Assembly (NCBI GenBank): GCA_963281255.1
Contig: OY725488.1
Span: 3,743,925-3,807,924, forward strand
Origin: Aphrocallistes beatrix
Lineage: Eukaryota > Porifera > Hexactinellida > Sceptrulophora > Aphrocallistidae
DNA: 64,000 nt
Direction of reading: 5' to 3'
The notes under the pieces were generated by a model. It did no database searches. It worked only from the letters and a program-made list of their open reading frames with translations, and was not told the DNA's origin. Made by a program: the position numbers and the translations under genes. The number at the start of each line of letters is the position of its first letter. Position 1 is the first letter of the stretch. Shown one piece after another: positions 1-11,048 of this stretch.

Positions 1-2400
1 TTTATGTAAATTTTAATTATAACTGCGTTGATAGCCAAAATCAAATCTAAAAATATACATATTATTGGTACTACATTGTTTAAAGGATTAAAGATTATTC
101 GGATTCTTATTGATATATTGCCGTCCCTACTAGATTTATTGAGGTTGTGCAATAGAAAATGTTTAATAAAACTGAGAAAATAAATAATTGAAGCATAAAG
201 ACAAAGTCTTTTGATTAGCTAAAGAACGAGCGAGCCAAAATAGCTGTTAGATAAATATACTACACTGTATCAAGTTACTTACAATGGCTATTAATTCAAG
301 CAAATTAGAGAGATCATATCTGGTTTCTAGAGATATTATGGATGCATGGTAATATTCAAGTTTTAATATGGTAATCAAGTTACGATAGAAGTTGTGAATC
401 CATGGTGGTTATCAAGTTACGATAAACCGACTTAAGTGGATTATCGACAATTAATGTTACATCCGAGGTTATGATATCTGAGATCAAGTAAGATACTTAC
501 AAATTCGGACACCAACACTCAATTTAGTTGCAGATACCGTATTAGTTATTAGTTACATATAGGAATTCAACAATTCCAGTCTCGTCTATAAGTTATCCTT
601 TTTGATTTTGTAAATTTGTGTTTGTGATCTAGGATTTCTACATACGTATGTGGCATTATTTGGTATAATTGTTTTTAGATCATTCGTTTGTATATCTGGC
701 TGTTCTCTATATTAATAAGCTTGCTTTACAGGAGTGAAACCCCTGTAGTTGTATGCATATATCCCAGTATGCACTATTGTGAACAAAGATTTCGGGGTAA
801 TCTTTAATTTCGCAATGTCAAGGGTACATGTAACAAAATATCAAACAGGAGGGATACGAAGAGGGAAAAAGTTTGAGAACGAATGCCTTAACTAATTTTC
901 TCAAATGATAATTAATTGCATCAGGAACCGCAGGTTGAGGGGCATCCGTAGCAGTTTGAGTTAAATAGCCACTTCAGTAAGGAAACTCATGCGCAACAGT
1001 ACATCATTGATTGCTGATGTCAGGGTGTTAGCAATAACGGCGTTAACGTTTTACAATTATATAAAATATTCATGGTATGCGACGGTTTCATCTTACAAAC
1101 TTCTCTTTGTTTGCAAAGTCAGTACACACATCAGCCATAATCGTAAAATCCATTCCAGACAAAACTAGCCCCAAATGTGGAAGAATGCCAAGGGCCATGA
1201 TCTGCAAGTGCTCATTCTGGATGGCACTTAAAATGTATTTATGTTTCCTCGCCACCCAATACAGCTACATAATAAGAAGTCGAGTGCACATGGATACTGA
1301 AGTGCGCATACTGATATTTATAGGCACAACAGCATTTTTACATATTACATACATTTTCTCAGTATATTCTGTATTTCTCAATATTTTACCGAGAATGACC
1401 ATGGCGAACGCAAAAAGTTATGCTGCAAAGAATATTAACTCGCTTCAAGCTAATAACCAGACAGGTAGGTGCAGCCTACATATGGGAAGGGGGCATATCG
1501 GTATTGGGAAGTACGATATACACAGATTTTACACACGAGCATACTTCTGAAGTGTGGGGGAGTTTTCCATGCCTCAATGCAAATTCCTCTATTCTGGCTC
1601 AGGAATTCGAGATGGCTGCCTATATCGAAGGTGACCTTAAGAAATTAAACATAACGGCTCTTTATTGGGTCACTCAGAAGTCCGTCGGTTAGTTTAAGGA
1701 TTTAATCCTATAAAAAGTACAATCCTGGATAGATAACATCATTGCAAGTGGATGTTCGAGAATGATCTCCTATACATTCATTGAGAACAGATCGTGTAGA
1801 AGAAGATACTTTATTTTTGTCATCAAAAGAAATGACTATTGTGAGAGATTGCAATGACGATCATATTCATTTTCTCTGGGGGGCAAGCACCCCAGGCCGC
1901 CCTTACCGTCGCTCGCTCTTGGATCCCCCAGATTTTATTTTTCCAAAACGTGGCGCATATGATTTCATCCACGATCGTTTCCCACCATTTGGAACCTATA
2001 AGATTTCAGATGATTCTTTTATACCTGGTATTACTCAATTTCAAGATAAAAAGGAAACTAAACCACTCAGGTCGTTGACTACGCCCCACCAACATGTTTC
2101 ATCACTGTTCTTTCTAATGCGCCTTTTCCTCATTAAGAGTAAATATTCTTAAGTTATTTCCTAGTTCCAACACATTTCTCTCAGAAATTTGCATAAAGTT
2201 TCTGGCTAAGTATTTCTATAATTATCTATAATTTACAAGACCATTTACATTATAATTTGTCTAGGGCCCACTAAGGATGTTTTGCCAGGTAAATGTATTG
2301 ACTATTTTATTACTTGTAGGTTAGTATTTATCTTAACTGTGAGTAAACTTGATAAGATATATCGAATAATCGAATTCTTTCCATTTTATAGAATCAACAC
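1..2400. other. AT-rich stretch, no recognised gene
   Basis: Several open frames of 70-157 codons occur here (for example 1077-1550, 1420-1692 and 1781-2152 on the plus strand). None shows a family motif I recognise, most start at weak or internal codons, and they overlap each other in different frames. A short direct repeat (ATCAAGTTACGATA) occurs near 373 and 411. A C/G-rich patch lies at about 1878-1950. I see no splice-site framed exon that I would defend. Confidence 0.5.
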
Positions 2401-2418
2401 TTTCTTAAGACCTCAATG

Positions 2419-2503
2419 AATAACATCCAAATACAACACGACGGAATTGCACTGGGTCTGCTCCAAGGATACACCAGTAATATTTCTATGCAATTCATAC
2501 TTC
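2419..2503 (+). pseudogene. possible reverse-transcriptase scrap (Penelope-like?)
   Basis: Frame 3 from about 2419 reads a short peptide containing HDGIALGLLQ, nine further residues, then NISMQF, ending at a TGA. This resembles the DG(V/I)AMG...LANIFM stretch around palm motif B of Penelope-like and some LINE reverse transcriptases. The following 150 bases keep a Y-V-H-N-E-S-T string where a YVDD box could once have been, but in another frame. The match is short and the spacing is too tight for a normal RT, so it may be chance. Confidence 0.2.
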
Positions 2504-2699
2504 TCTGAGAAGACTAGTGAAGGACTTGACATACAACTAGCGCTTGTATATGTCCACAATGAGTCAACCCTTAAAATCAATGTTCCAAAAAATGCAACAA
2601 CAGCGAGGGAGTACAGATTTCTGGATACATGCTGCGGCAGTATGCCTAGCTTTTTTTTCTGGAGATGATCCAGCATAAATTAGATGGTGTCAATTAAAT

Positions 2700-3628
2700 A
2701 TACGTAGGCATCTCAGCGAAGACACCAGGGGTTTAAGAGGTTGTCCAATTTAACCGGATTACTTTTGAAAGTGGTTAGATTTAATCGGATCAACCTGGCC
2801 ACCTTTGAAAAGTGGTCCGGTTAAACCGGGACCAGTGGCGCCGGCCCAACCGCGACGTACTGACGCTTTTCCAACTATTCAAAAGATCAACACACGACCT
2901 GATCAAAATTTACCACTTCACATGACCCCTTGTCATTGTCATTGAATTATGTTGTGTTTATGCAAAGGGAGCCACAGTTTGAATATTACTTGGTAGAATG
3001 CTAATTGTATAACAAGGTTTCATAAACCATGTGTTGACCTTCCTGATGATGATAAAGAAGTAGTCAATTTTTCTTCCTCTCTATGTTCACCAGTTAAAAG
3101 TAAATTTAAATTAGTTTAATAATTCTCATTAGTATTAATTAATATACATACGTAGTACACCTCTGATTAAATTAATAGCTTTTCTTAATAACTATCACTT
3201 AAAATGGCAGAGTTATGTGCGAAAATGATTCTAATTATATAAGGTTTCAATTAAGTCACCATTCGGTAATGAGTCAACATCTTCGTTTCTCCTAACTGTC
3301 ATGACAAGTACCATGGTTAGAGAGGAGGGAAGTACAGTAATGCCCTTAAAAATTATTATGCACCGACAGTGGCGTATCTAGAGGGGATTTGGGGGTTCTA
3401 ACACCATCATCCAAGCTCGAGCCTTGACCCGTGGTCAAATTTGCAGCCCTAGGCAAAATGATTCTTTGCCGTCCCCCATCTCCTTTATTCGCAGACCCAC
3501 ATATTCTATTTGGCACCAGAATATTCACTCATAATTGAAATTTGTTTGCCCCAATTGGTACGATTAGCAAATGACTTTATATGCTCATTCTCTGGTCCTG
3601 GAACTTGCTTCCTTTGTATATCACTGTA
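2700..3628. other. intergenic with two small transposon-end-like pieces
   Basis: About 2745-2870 contains repeated AACCGG/CCGGTT words ending in a GGCGCCGGCCCAACC patch, which looks like the edge of a small GC-rich MITE. At 3366 a sequence beginning CAGTGGCGTATCTAGAGGGG matches the usual form of a hAT terminal repeat (CAGTGGCG...), but I find no matching right end. The rest is featureless AT-rich DNA. Confidence 0.35.
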
Positions 3629-3751
3629 AACTAGCGCGCATCGCTTGCTTGCGCTGTGCGGCTGGCGGAGACTGTGTCTGCCGGAGGCCCCCTTTAGGCG
3701 CCTGGCCCAATATTAATTATAAGGTAGATAGCATCTCTTAATACGTCTGCC
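3629..3751 (-). repeat. repeat R copy 1, GC module end
   Basis: This is the GC-rich end of the dispersed repeat R: a GCGC...CGCTTGCTTGCGCT word, then a hairpin derived from GCGGACAC-AAA-GTGTCCGC (mutated here to GGAGACTGTGTCTGCC), then GGCGCCTGG, then the AT-rich GATAGCATCTCTTAATACGTC stretch. It runs into foldback element Y1, whose left flank GTCTGCC matches the R sequence at that point. R copies with the same module occur at about 20.6, 37.5, 40.6, 41.1, 53.3, 62.05 and 63.3 kb. Confidence 0.75.
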
Positions 3752-5770
3752 CATAGCCCTCTGTATATAAGGCTTATCATCTAAATCTCAAAAATGGACC
3801 AGGGATGCGGTCGATGATAGTTAAACTAATACATAATCTGCCTAAAATCATTAACGGCGTATATAAATACGGTGCCAAAGTACACAAATCCAGTGTTAAA
3901 ATTTAAATCCGTCATCACATGATTGAGCAATTGGCCGTTTAAGGTCGCTTCTAGTAAGTGTTTTTATTAGAATTTTTTTCGCACAGAACAGAGCAGGGAA
4001 TGGGCTAGATGCAAAAAAATTGATTTTAAAAATTAAATGTTGATACTTTTTCCAGCGTTGCTATGGAAACGCATTTTACACAGTTGAGGTCATATCTTGA
4101 AAACCGCAATAACTATGCATTCAAATTTGAACTTATTTGATAGCCAATAGACTACTTCCTATAAAGCCATAATATAATTTCCACGTCTAGATTCAATGGT
4201 TTACGAGTTATTCGACAATTTACTAAATGTGACCAAAGTAAAAATTGTCCAATAAATCCTACACCATTGAATTTAGACATAGAAATTATATTATCGCTTA
4301 ATAGGAAGTAGTGCATTGGCTATCAAATAAGATCAAAAATGAATGCATAGCTGTTTCGGTTTTCAAGATATGGGCTCAAATGAGCAAACTGCGTTTCCAT
4401 AGCAACGCTGGAATGTAGCAATATTCCATAAAAAATTAGTGGAAATTTTGCATCAGCCGATTCACAGCTCAGTTCGATGCGAAAGAATTTTTATAATAAA
4501 AACACTTAGAAGCGGCCTTAAACGGCCTCTGAAAATCACTAAATTTGTCCCAAATATGGCCTATTGTACAATCATTTGAATACCAATCTAATTTTAATAA
4601 TGGCATAGCCTACTGTATTTAAAGCCTCACAATTAATTGCGAATTTGAGACTAGGGATGCGGTAGAAGATGGTTGAAATAATACATATGCTGCCTTTATC
4701 ATTAACAAAGCACAATAGAGCTTAGGAATGTATTACCAGCATATATAAATATGGTGTCAAAGTACACATATCCGTTGTAAAAAGTAGATTAGTCACCATA
4801 TGGTGGCACAATAAGTTATATTTGTGATAAATTTAGTGATTTTTAGAGGTCGTTTAAGGGCATTTGTGTTTTTATTATAAAATTTTTCGCATAGAACTGA
4901 GATGTGAATGGGTTAATTAATACGAAAAATTTGGAATTTTCTCATGGAATGTTGCTACATTCTATTGTTGCTATGGAAACGTGTTTTGGTCAGTTGGGAT
5001 CATATCTTGAAAACAGCAAGAGCTAGACATTCAAATGCAGGTACATTTGATAGCGAATAGACTATTTCCTATTAATGATAGTATAATTTATTTGTCTAAA
5101 TTTAATGGATTATGAGTTATTAGACAATTTATCATATTGGTCACATTTGGTGATTCATCGAATATCTTGTAAACCATTGAATTCAAACGTAGAAATTATA
5201 TTATCGCATAGTAGGAAGTAGTCTATTCGCTATCAAATGGAATTACATTTGAATGTATAGCTCTTGCGGTTTTCAAGATATGACCCGAACTGACCAAAAC
5301 ACGTATTCATTGCAACACTGGAATGTAGCAACATTCCATGAAAAATTTTTCGTATTAACCTATTCACATCTCAGTTCTATGCAAAAAAATTTATAATAAA
5401 AACACTTAGAAGTGCCCTTAAACGACTTCTAAAAATCATTAAATTTGTCACAAATATAACCTATTGCGCGACCATATTGTGAGTAATCCAAATTTAACTA
5501 CGGATATGGGTACTTTGACACCATATTTATATATGCTGGTAATACTTTCCTAAGCTCTATTTGCTTTGTTAATGATTTAAGGCAGTCCATGAATTATTTC
5601 AACCATCTTCTACCGTCCCTAGTCCCAAATCCGCAAGTTACATTACAGTAGGCTATGACAATGGATATATGTACTTTGACATCGTATTTATATATGCTGG
5701 TAATAAATTCCGAAGCTCTATTTCCCGTCTTTAATGATTTAAGTAGATCATGTATTAGTTCAACCATTTT
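3752..5770. mobile_element. foldback element Y1 (interrupted, right end lost)
   Basis: The left end is CATAGCCCTCTGTATATAAG. The arm runs through the conserved words CTAGGGATGCGG, CCAGCATATATAAA, TTGCTATGGAAACG and ends near a central palindrome at about 4236 (TTTACGAGTTATTCGACAAT). The complementary arm follows to about 4602, is split by element Y2, and resumes at 5658 as ACAATGGATATATGTAC through TTCAACCATTTTCTTG. No coding capacity is seen. Left flank GTCTGCC lies inside R. Confidence 0.7.
4603..5657. mobile_element. foldback element Y2 nested in Y1
   Basis: A 1055-bp nearly palindromic element running from CATAGCCTACTGTATTTAAA to its complement ending CAGTAGGCTATG. The centre is near 5140. 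The 7 bases before it (ATAATGG) and after it (ACAATGG) match at 6 of 7 positions, as expected for a decayed 7-bp target duplication. The flanking sequence rejoins the two halves of the Y1 right arm. No open frame of note. Long arms (about 500 bp) make it a foldback MITE rather than an autonomous element. Confidence 0.75.
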
Positions 5771-6636
5771 CTTGTATATCTTCGTAAGGATCAGCAAATA
5801 TAATATTATGTACAGAAATCAAATGTTTTCTGAGAACACTCGTGCTGCGGCCACAACAGGCAAGGATTGTTACATTCGGACAAAACATTTGATCCTTTTG
5901 CCCATTCTCCAAAATGATTCCAAACAAGAGATTTGGATCTAGTAGCCATTTCAGTGTAATTAATAGTGTTATCTTGATTTCGTACTCCATAAAATTCGAA
6001 AGTTTTAATGTTTAGATGTACACTATTCAAATAGTTGACCTTGATCATTAAATATTCACCATAAAATTTCTAGGCAATTTGGAGTTGATTTAGTGGTCGC
6101 GTAATGTAGGTTCTGCCTAGTGCAGATTTAAAACAGGATCCGTCTGGTTTTGGGGTTAAGTTGCAAAAGGCGTACTCATGAAATTTAAAGTACACTTTCG
6201 CTAATCCGAACACCCAAAATAGAATAAGTTCGAGAATCCTCGCTGAAAAAGCAATAGTTACTAAATAATATCCTTAATATTCTAGCGATGCAAATTTAGT
6301 CTTAATCACCAAAATGTATCAACGTACTGCAATAAATATAAGTTTTTAGAAATCCATTACTTCAAGTAAATACATGAAACTTGTTATCGTTCGTAAAAGC
6401 ACCTGTAATAAACACATAAAAAGGTAAAACAGGTGATGGCCGTTATACACAGTTTTAGGGGCAGTAAGGGACTACAAACGGGTGGCCGCTGGTCGCGTTG
6501 AGAAGGTGACCGCTAGACACAGGTTCAATATTATGGAATTTCGGACGGGACTGTTCATTGGTGACCGCTATAGACAGGTGACCGTTATATACGTAGAGTG
6601 GACTTTATAGCAGGTTCGAATGTAGTATATATATAC
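5771..6636. other. AT-rich spacer with a decayed MITE at about 6430-6610
   Basis: Most of this stretch shows nothing recognisable; small open frames on both strands at 5655-6048 overlap and carry no motif. About 6430-6610 repeats the word GGTGACCGCTATAGACAG in variant forms (GGTGGCCGCTGG, GGTGACCGCTAGACAC, GGTGACCGTTATA), ending GAGTGGACTTTATA. That is typical of subterminal repeats of pogo/Tigger-like non-autonomous elements. A related scrap (TATAGCGATCACTTGTACATAACGGTCAC) is at about 30950-30980. Confidence 0.35.
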
Positions 6637-6659
6637 CAGGATTGCAACCGAAAAGTTGA

Positions 6660-6825
6660 TCATTCGGTTTAACCAAATAATATTAATTTGGTTAACCGAA
6701 TAATTTGGTCAACCAAATAATTTGGTCAACCGAATAATTTGGTCAACCGAATAATTTGGTCAACCAAATAATTTTGTCAACCGAATCATTTGGTCAACCG
6801 AATCATTTGGCCAATTAAATAATTT
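6660..6825 (+). repeat. 17-bp tandem array, AATTTGGTCAACCGAAT type
   Basis: Eight to nine units of about 17 bases (GGTCAACCGAATAATTT with A/G and A/C variants) lie in tandem. Each unit is itself imperfectly palindromic (ACCGAAT.ATTTGGT). The inverted partner array at about 8286-8350 has only three or four units. The array is the subterminal part of element K. Confidence 0.8.
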
Positions 6826-6940
6826 GCATGCTTTCCCAACACAATTACATGTTATTACATGAGGTGGTCCGAACACAAATAAATCTAATAGGCCTACTTA
6901 TACTTGATTATATTTTTCTAAAAATGTTTATATATTGAAT

Positions 6941-8244
6941 CATAGCCTACTCTAATAATGCCTCACAGTAAAATAACCAAGGATGCGGTAATAGCCGAAT
7001 GGATTAATACACGATTAGCCTAAAATCGTTAACCATGAAGAATAAGCATTAATAATGTATTACCAGCATATATAAACATGGTATCAAAGTACATAGATCC
7101 GTTGTCAAAATTTCGATTAGTCATCATATCATTGCGCAACAGGTCATTTTAAGCACTATTTTGCCAATTTTATATGCTTTTAAGCCTACTTCTAAATGTT
7201 ATTAAATAAATTTCAATATTTCATAACCCCGCAGTCATGCAAAAACAAAGAATCCATTGATGCAACCCTATCATTTTTTGATAAGGTATATGATACATTT
7301 TAAACACCAGGCATTTGCACATATTTTCTGTGACGTGTCATTTTTTCATACTATGCAATGCCATTCAGTCTCTATTGTTCAAAGTATAGCACTAAATACC
7401 AGAAGTTATTGTGAGATTATTAGAGATTTAAAATTTTTTGTTAAGGTAGAATTTTTGTGTAGAATTAAGATTTGTACGAGTTGATTTGAAAAATTTAGAA
7501 TTTTTGAACGGAATGTTATTACATTCCTAAGTTGCTATGGTAAAGCATTTTGATCAGTTTGAGCCATATCCTGCAAACTGTAAGAACTAGGTCTTCAAAT
7601 CTGATCGTGTTTGATAGGGAATTGGCTACTTCCTATTAGGTAATAATATAATTTAAACTTCTAAATTAACAGACTATAGAGTTATGCGACAATTTAGTGT
7701 TTTGGTCACATTCTTAAAATCAACCCATAACTCAAAACTCGCTGAATTTAGAAGTTCAAGTTGTATAATCACCAAATAGGGAATAGTCCATTGCCTATCA
7801 AACACGTTCAAATTTGAAGACCTAGTTACTACAGTTTGCACGAAATGGCCAAAACTGACCAAAATGCTTTACCATAGCAACGCAGGAATGTAACAACATT
7901 CCATTGAAAAATTCTAAATTTTTCAAATCAACTCTTACTAATCTTGGTTAAACACAAAAATCACACCTTAATACCATTTAGAAATAGGGGTAAAACAGCT
8001 TAGAATATCGCTAAAATTGTCCTTAGAATGACCTGTTGCGCAATGATATGATGACTATTCGAAATTTTTCCAACGGATATATGTACTTTTATACCATGTT
8101 TATATATGCTGGTAATACATTCTTAATGCCTATTCTGCATGGTTAACGATTTTAGGCTAATCGTGTATTAATCCATTCGGCTACTACTTCATCCTTAGTC
8201 CATGATTTTCAGTCTACTGTGAGGCATTATTTGAGTAGGCTATG
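6941..8244. mobile_element. foldback element Y3 with perfect 7-bp TSD
   Basis: Runs from CATAGCCTACTCTAATAATG to its complement ...GAGTAGGCTATG. It is flanked on both sides by ATTGAAT (6934-6940 and 8245-8251), a perfect 7-bp target duplication. The arms are about 600 bp and the centre lies near 7700 (ACTATAGAGTTATGCGACAA...). It belongs to the sub-type shared with Y4 (words TAATAGCCGAATGGATTAAT and TAAAATCGTTAACCATG). Non-coding. It sits inside element K. Confidence 0.85.
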
Positions 8245-8460
8245 ATTGAATATATAGTGATTGTGTTGGGAAAGCATGCAAATTATTTCGTTGACCAAAT
8301 TATTCGGTTGACCAAATTATTTGGTCTGACCATTATTCGGTTAAATTGGTATTTGGTTGAAGCGGTTTCAACCTTGATATATACATATATATAAATCTGT
8401 AGCGAATTGATCCATAAAACTGTCATGCATAGAAAGCTGACCTTTGGCATGTGGACGAAA

Positions 8461-10812
8461 ATGACAAATTAACAAATGTAACCAATATGAACTCGAAAGT
8501 CATTGCAACACTGGAATGTAGCAACATTCCAAGAAAAACAAATTTTTCGCATCAACCCATTAACGGCACACTTCTATGCGAAAAACTTTGTAATAAAAAC
8601 ACTTAGGAGTTCCCGTAAACAGACTTTGAAAATCACTAAATTTGTCACATATATAACCAATTGCGCAGTCATATGAAGACTAATCTAAATTTAAACAACG
8701 GATTTGGGTACTGTGACAATGGGTACTGTTTACTATATATGCTGGTAATAAATCCCTAATCTCTACTGTGCATGGGTAACAATTTAGGCTGCTAATGTAT
8801 TAGTTTAAGGATACCGCCCTCGAAAAATCTTGCCTGGCGTAAAAAAAAACTGCAAAATGTTTTATTGCTAATTTCATTGTATTACTGATCGGTCTACCAT
8901 CTGATAGCACTATTTGGACGGCATTTTTTTTTATTTTTTGCGAAATAACCCCCTAAAGTTTAGCGTTAAGAAAAATTGAAAAATTATTAGAGGATTTTAA
9001 CTCATTTACCAATTAGTTTTTAACTTATTTGATATTTTTTTAATGATATGAACCTTAACATTGTTTTAGCACCTTTGGAGATTATAAAACACAAAGATTT
9101 AAAATAATGGGCAAATAAAATCCAAACAAAATAGCTCTATAAGGGAGTTCATTTATATAATCCTCGGGAAATCGCAAGTTTGATCTCAGATATTTAGCGA
9201 TCACTGGGTCAGAAATAAAATTCTGATCGTTTCAAAAAAAAATTTGTTCGGATCCGACCATTTGTACTTGAGATATCGCATATTATAGGTAAAGTTGGGC
9301 CATAATATCCCTCTAAGGTCCCAAAAGAGGCCGATGTCATATCTTAAAAACTATTGTAGATATATAATATATTATATCCATAAATAAAAGGATATATGCG
9401 AAAATATATAGGTTCCTCGACCATTCCTTTGTCAAAAAATAAATAATTCTCGACTTATCATTGATTTAATTGTAATATAAATTATATGGATAACTTTGAA
9501 TCTATTAGAAAATGGCGAATCTAATCATTAAATATGTGTCCAAATTTAGCTATTATGCTAAATAGTGAATACAATTGCCGCTAATAATATGTACAGAAAA
9601 ATTGAAGAACTTTTGATAATTATTTTGAAAGTTCTGGCATTGGACCTCGCAGATTCGGTCAAAAACCCCCATTTAGGGTCCAAAAAGAGATATCTGTAAA
9701 TACAAGTCCAAATTCTTAGTTCTCACTTCCTAATATACTTTTTATGAGTGTACATATATGATTCTTTGATAATAATTGCACTACACCCCATGGAATGTTA
9801 AGTTTTTAGATTTTTGTCATATGATGACGTGGCATTTTTCGAAAATCCTAACTTCGAAACTAAAAGTCGTAGACTTTCGCTCTAACTTCCTAATATACTT
9901 TTTGGAAGCTTTTTATTCATTCTAAACTGATAGATTATACTTCGCAGTGCCAGGAATATGAAATATTATCCACAATTATCTCAAAATATTCGGAGTTAGG
10001 GGACTCAAGGAATTTTGTGGATTTTCAGGGTACTTTTGCTATTTTTGGTAACTATTTGGCATTAATATACCTAAATCAGCAGTATGGATGCGAATAAATG
10101 TCTGTGGATGCTTATGTGCATTATTAATAACTCATTTTACATTCTTCTTAACACCTAAACTTAAAATCTCTATATCTCGGGACTTTAAAATTTCAAAATT
10201 GACCGTCTTTCAGAATTATTTCTCAAATTTGGTTTGAGATAGAAGTTTGAAAATTTCAAGAGTTTTTTCATATCATTAGGCGATGAACGTAGGACCACCA
10301 TTTTTTGGATATATTCTAACTCGGTGATTTTATTCATGATTTTCCCCAAAAAACAGACATTTTGGGCCCTTTTTTGGCCCTTGTTTTTCGGACACCGATA
10401 AAATTTACAATATTTGTCATTTTAACTTTCTTCTGGTCCTATGAAGTTGCAAATATGGTAGACTATCTATGATTCGATTTTGGAAGCGTTTGATTCCTTG
10501 GTATGTCCTAAACAATTCATTGAGTGTCTAAATTTCTACCATTAAGATGTGCTAGCGGAAAATTTAAAAAACAGACTTTGAGACACTGTATCTCAAAATC
10601 TAGAAATGAGAATCAAAAACGGTTTGGAACATGCCTGTATTTCTTGATGGAGATACCTCCCCACGCTTAACATCTCTTATAGCTCTACTTTCATCGTATG
10701 CTGTAATGCAAATCATATGTTTTTTCGAGGGCGGTATCCTTAACCATCTTCTACCGCATCCCTAGTCCAAAATCCGCAAGTTATTGTGAGACCTTATATG
10801 TAGTAAGCTATT
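8461..10812. repeat. Y right-arm fragment carrying element X1
   Basis: 8490-8815 reads as the right arm of a Y1/Y2-type foldback (CACTGGAATGTAGCAACATTCC ... ATATATGCTGGTAATAAA ... GTATTAGTTT). The arm continues after X1 at 10744 (CCATCTTCTACCGCATCCCT, then AAATCCGCAAGTTA) and ends near 10812 in GTAGTAAGCTAT. The join across X1 reconstructs a normal Y arm, so X1 is a clean insertion. Confidence 0.65.
8819..10739 (+). mobile_element. element X1, 1.9-kb non-coding TIR element at TTAA
   Basis: Left end GGATACCGCCCTCGAAAAA and right end TTTTTTCGAGGGCGGTATCC are inverted repeats of about 20 bp. TTAA stands immediately outside each (8815-8818 and 10740-10743). The empty site can be inferred from the surrounding Y arm, where it would read GTATTAGTTTAACC. 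The interior has no open frame over 60 codons on either strand except AT-rich chance frames. TTAA duplications are characteristic of piggyBac-type elements, but the ends do not look like the usual CCY... piggyBac ends, and a TA duplication cannot be excluded. Confidence 0.75.
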
Positions 10813-11044
10813 TTCAAGCTATATTTTGGGGACGTCTGAATAATTTGGACAATTCCACAATCAGGAAATCCTGAAAGATCATGTATTTGAACTCATGGAA
10901 TATAGTGGATCGAAACAAGGGGTCACTCGATAGGGTTACTAGGAGGTTTGAGATTGGAATGTAGGTACTAAGGTACATTCCTGCGTCGTCAAGGAATATA
11001 TTCACCACGAATATGGACATGTGACCACTCAAATTTCTCAAAAT
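10813..11044. repeat. spacer shared with 16780-16920 in inverted form
   Basis: Words such as GGGGTCACTCGATAGGGTTACTAGGAGG and GGACAATTCCACA recur as complements at about 16800-16925 (CCTCCTAGTAACCCCATCAAGTGACCCC and TGTGGAATTGTCC). This is therefore another dispersed repeat, interrupted here by the X1/X2 insertions. No coding sequence. Confidence 0.5.
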
Positions 11045-11048
11045 TTAA

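Larger units (their letters stand above)
6637..8376. mobile_element. foldback element K with 17-bp subterminal repeats
   Basis: Left end CCAGGATTGCAACCGAAAAG and right end CGGTTTCAACCTTG are imperfect inverted repeats. Inside each lies an array of AACCGAAT/ATTTGGTT words, then a shared AATTTGCATGCTTTCCCAAC (left at about 6828) and its complement GTTGGGAAAGCATGCAAATT (right at about 8266). Y3 is inserted between them. Without Y3 the element would be only about 430 bp. Tandem subterminal repeats often serve as transposase binding sites; no coding sequence is present. Confidence 0.6.

Noticed and set aside
1077-2152. Three plus-strand frames of 90-157 codons
   Set aside because: No recognisable domain, mutual overlap in different frames, and no supported splice sites; left as unrecognised sequence.
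6660-6825. CRISPR-like array
   Set aside because: The 17-bp units are contiguous without spacers, are palindromic and belong to a transposon end in a eukaryotic sequence.
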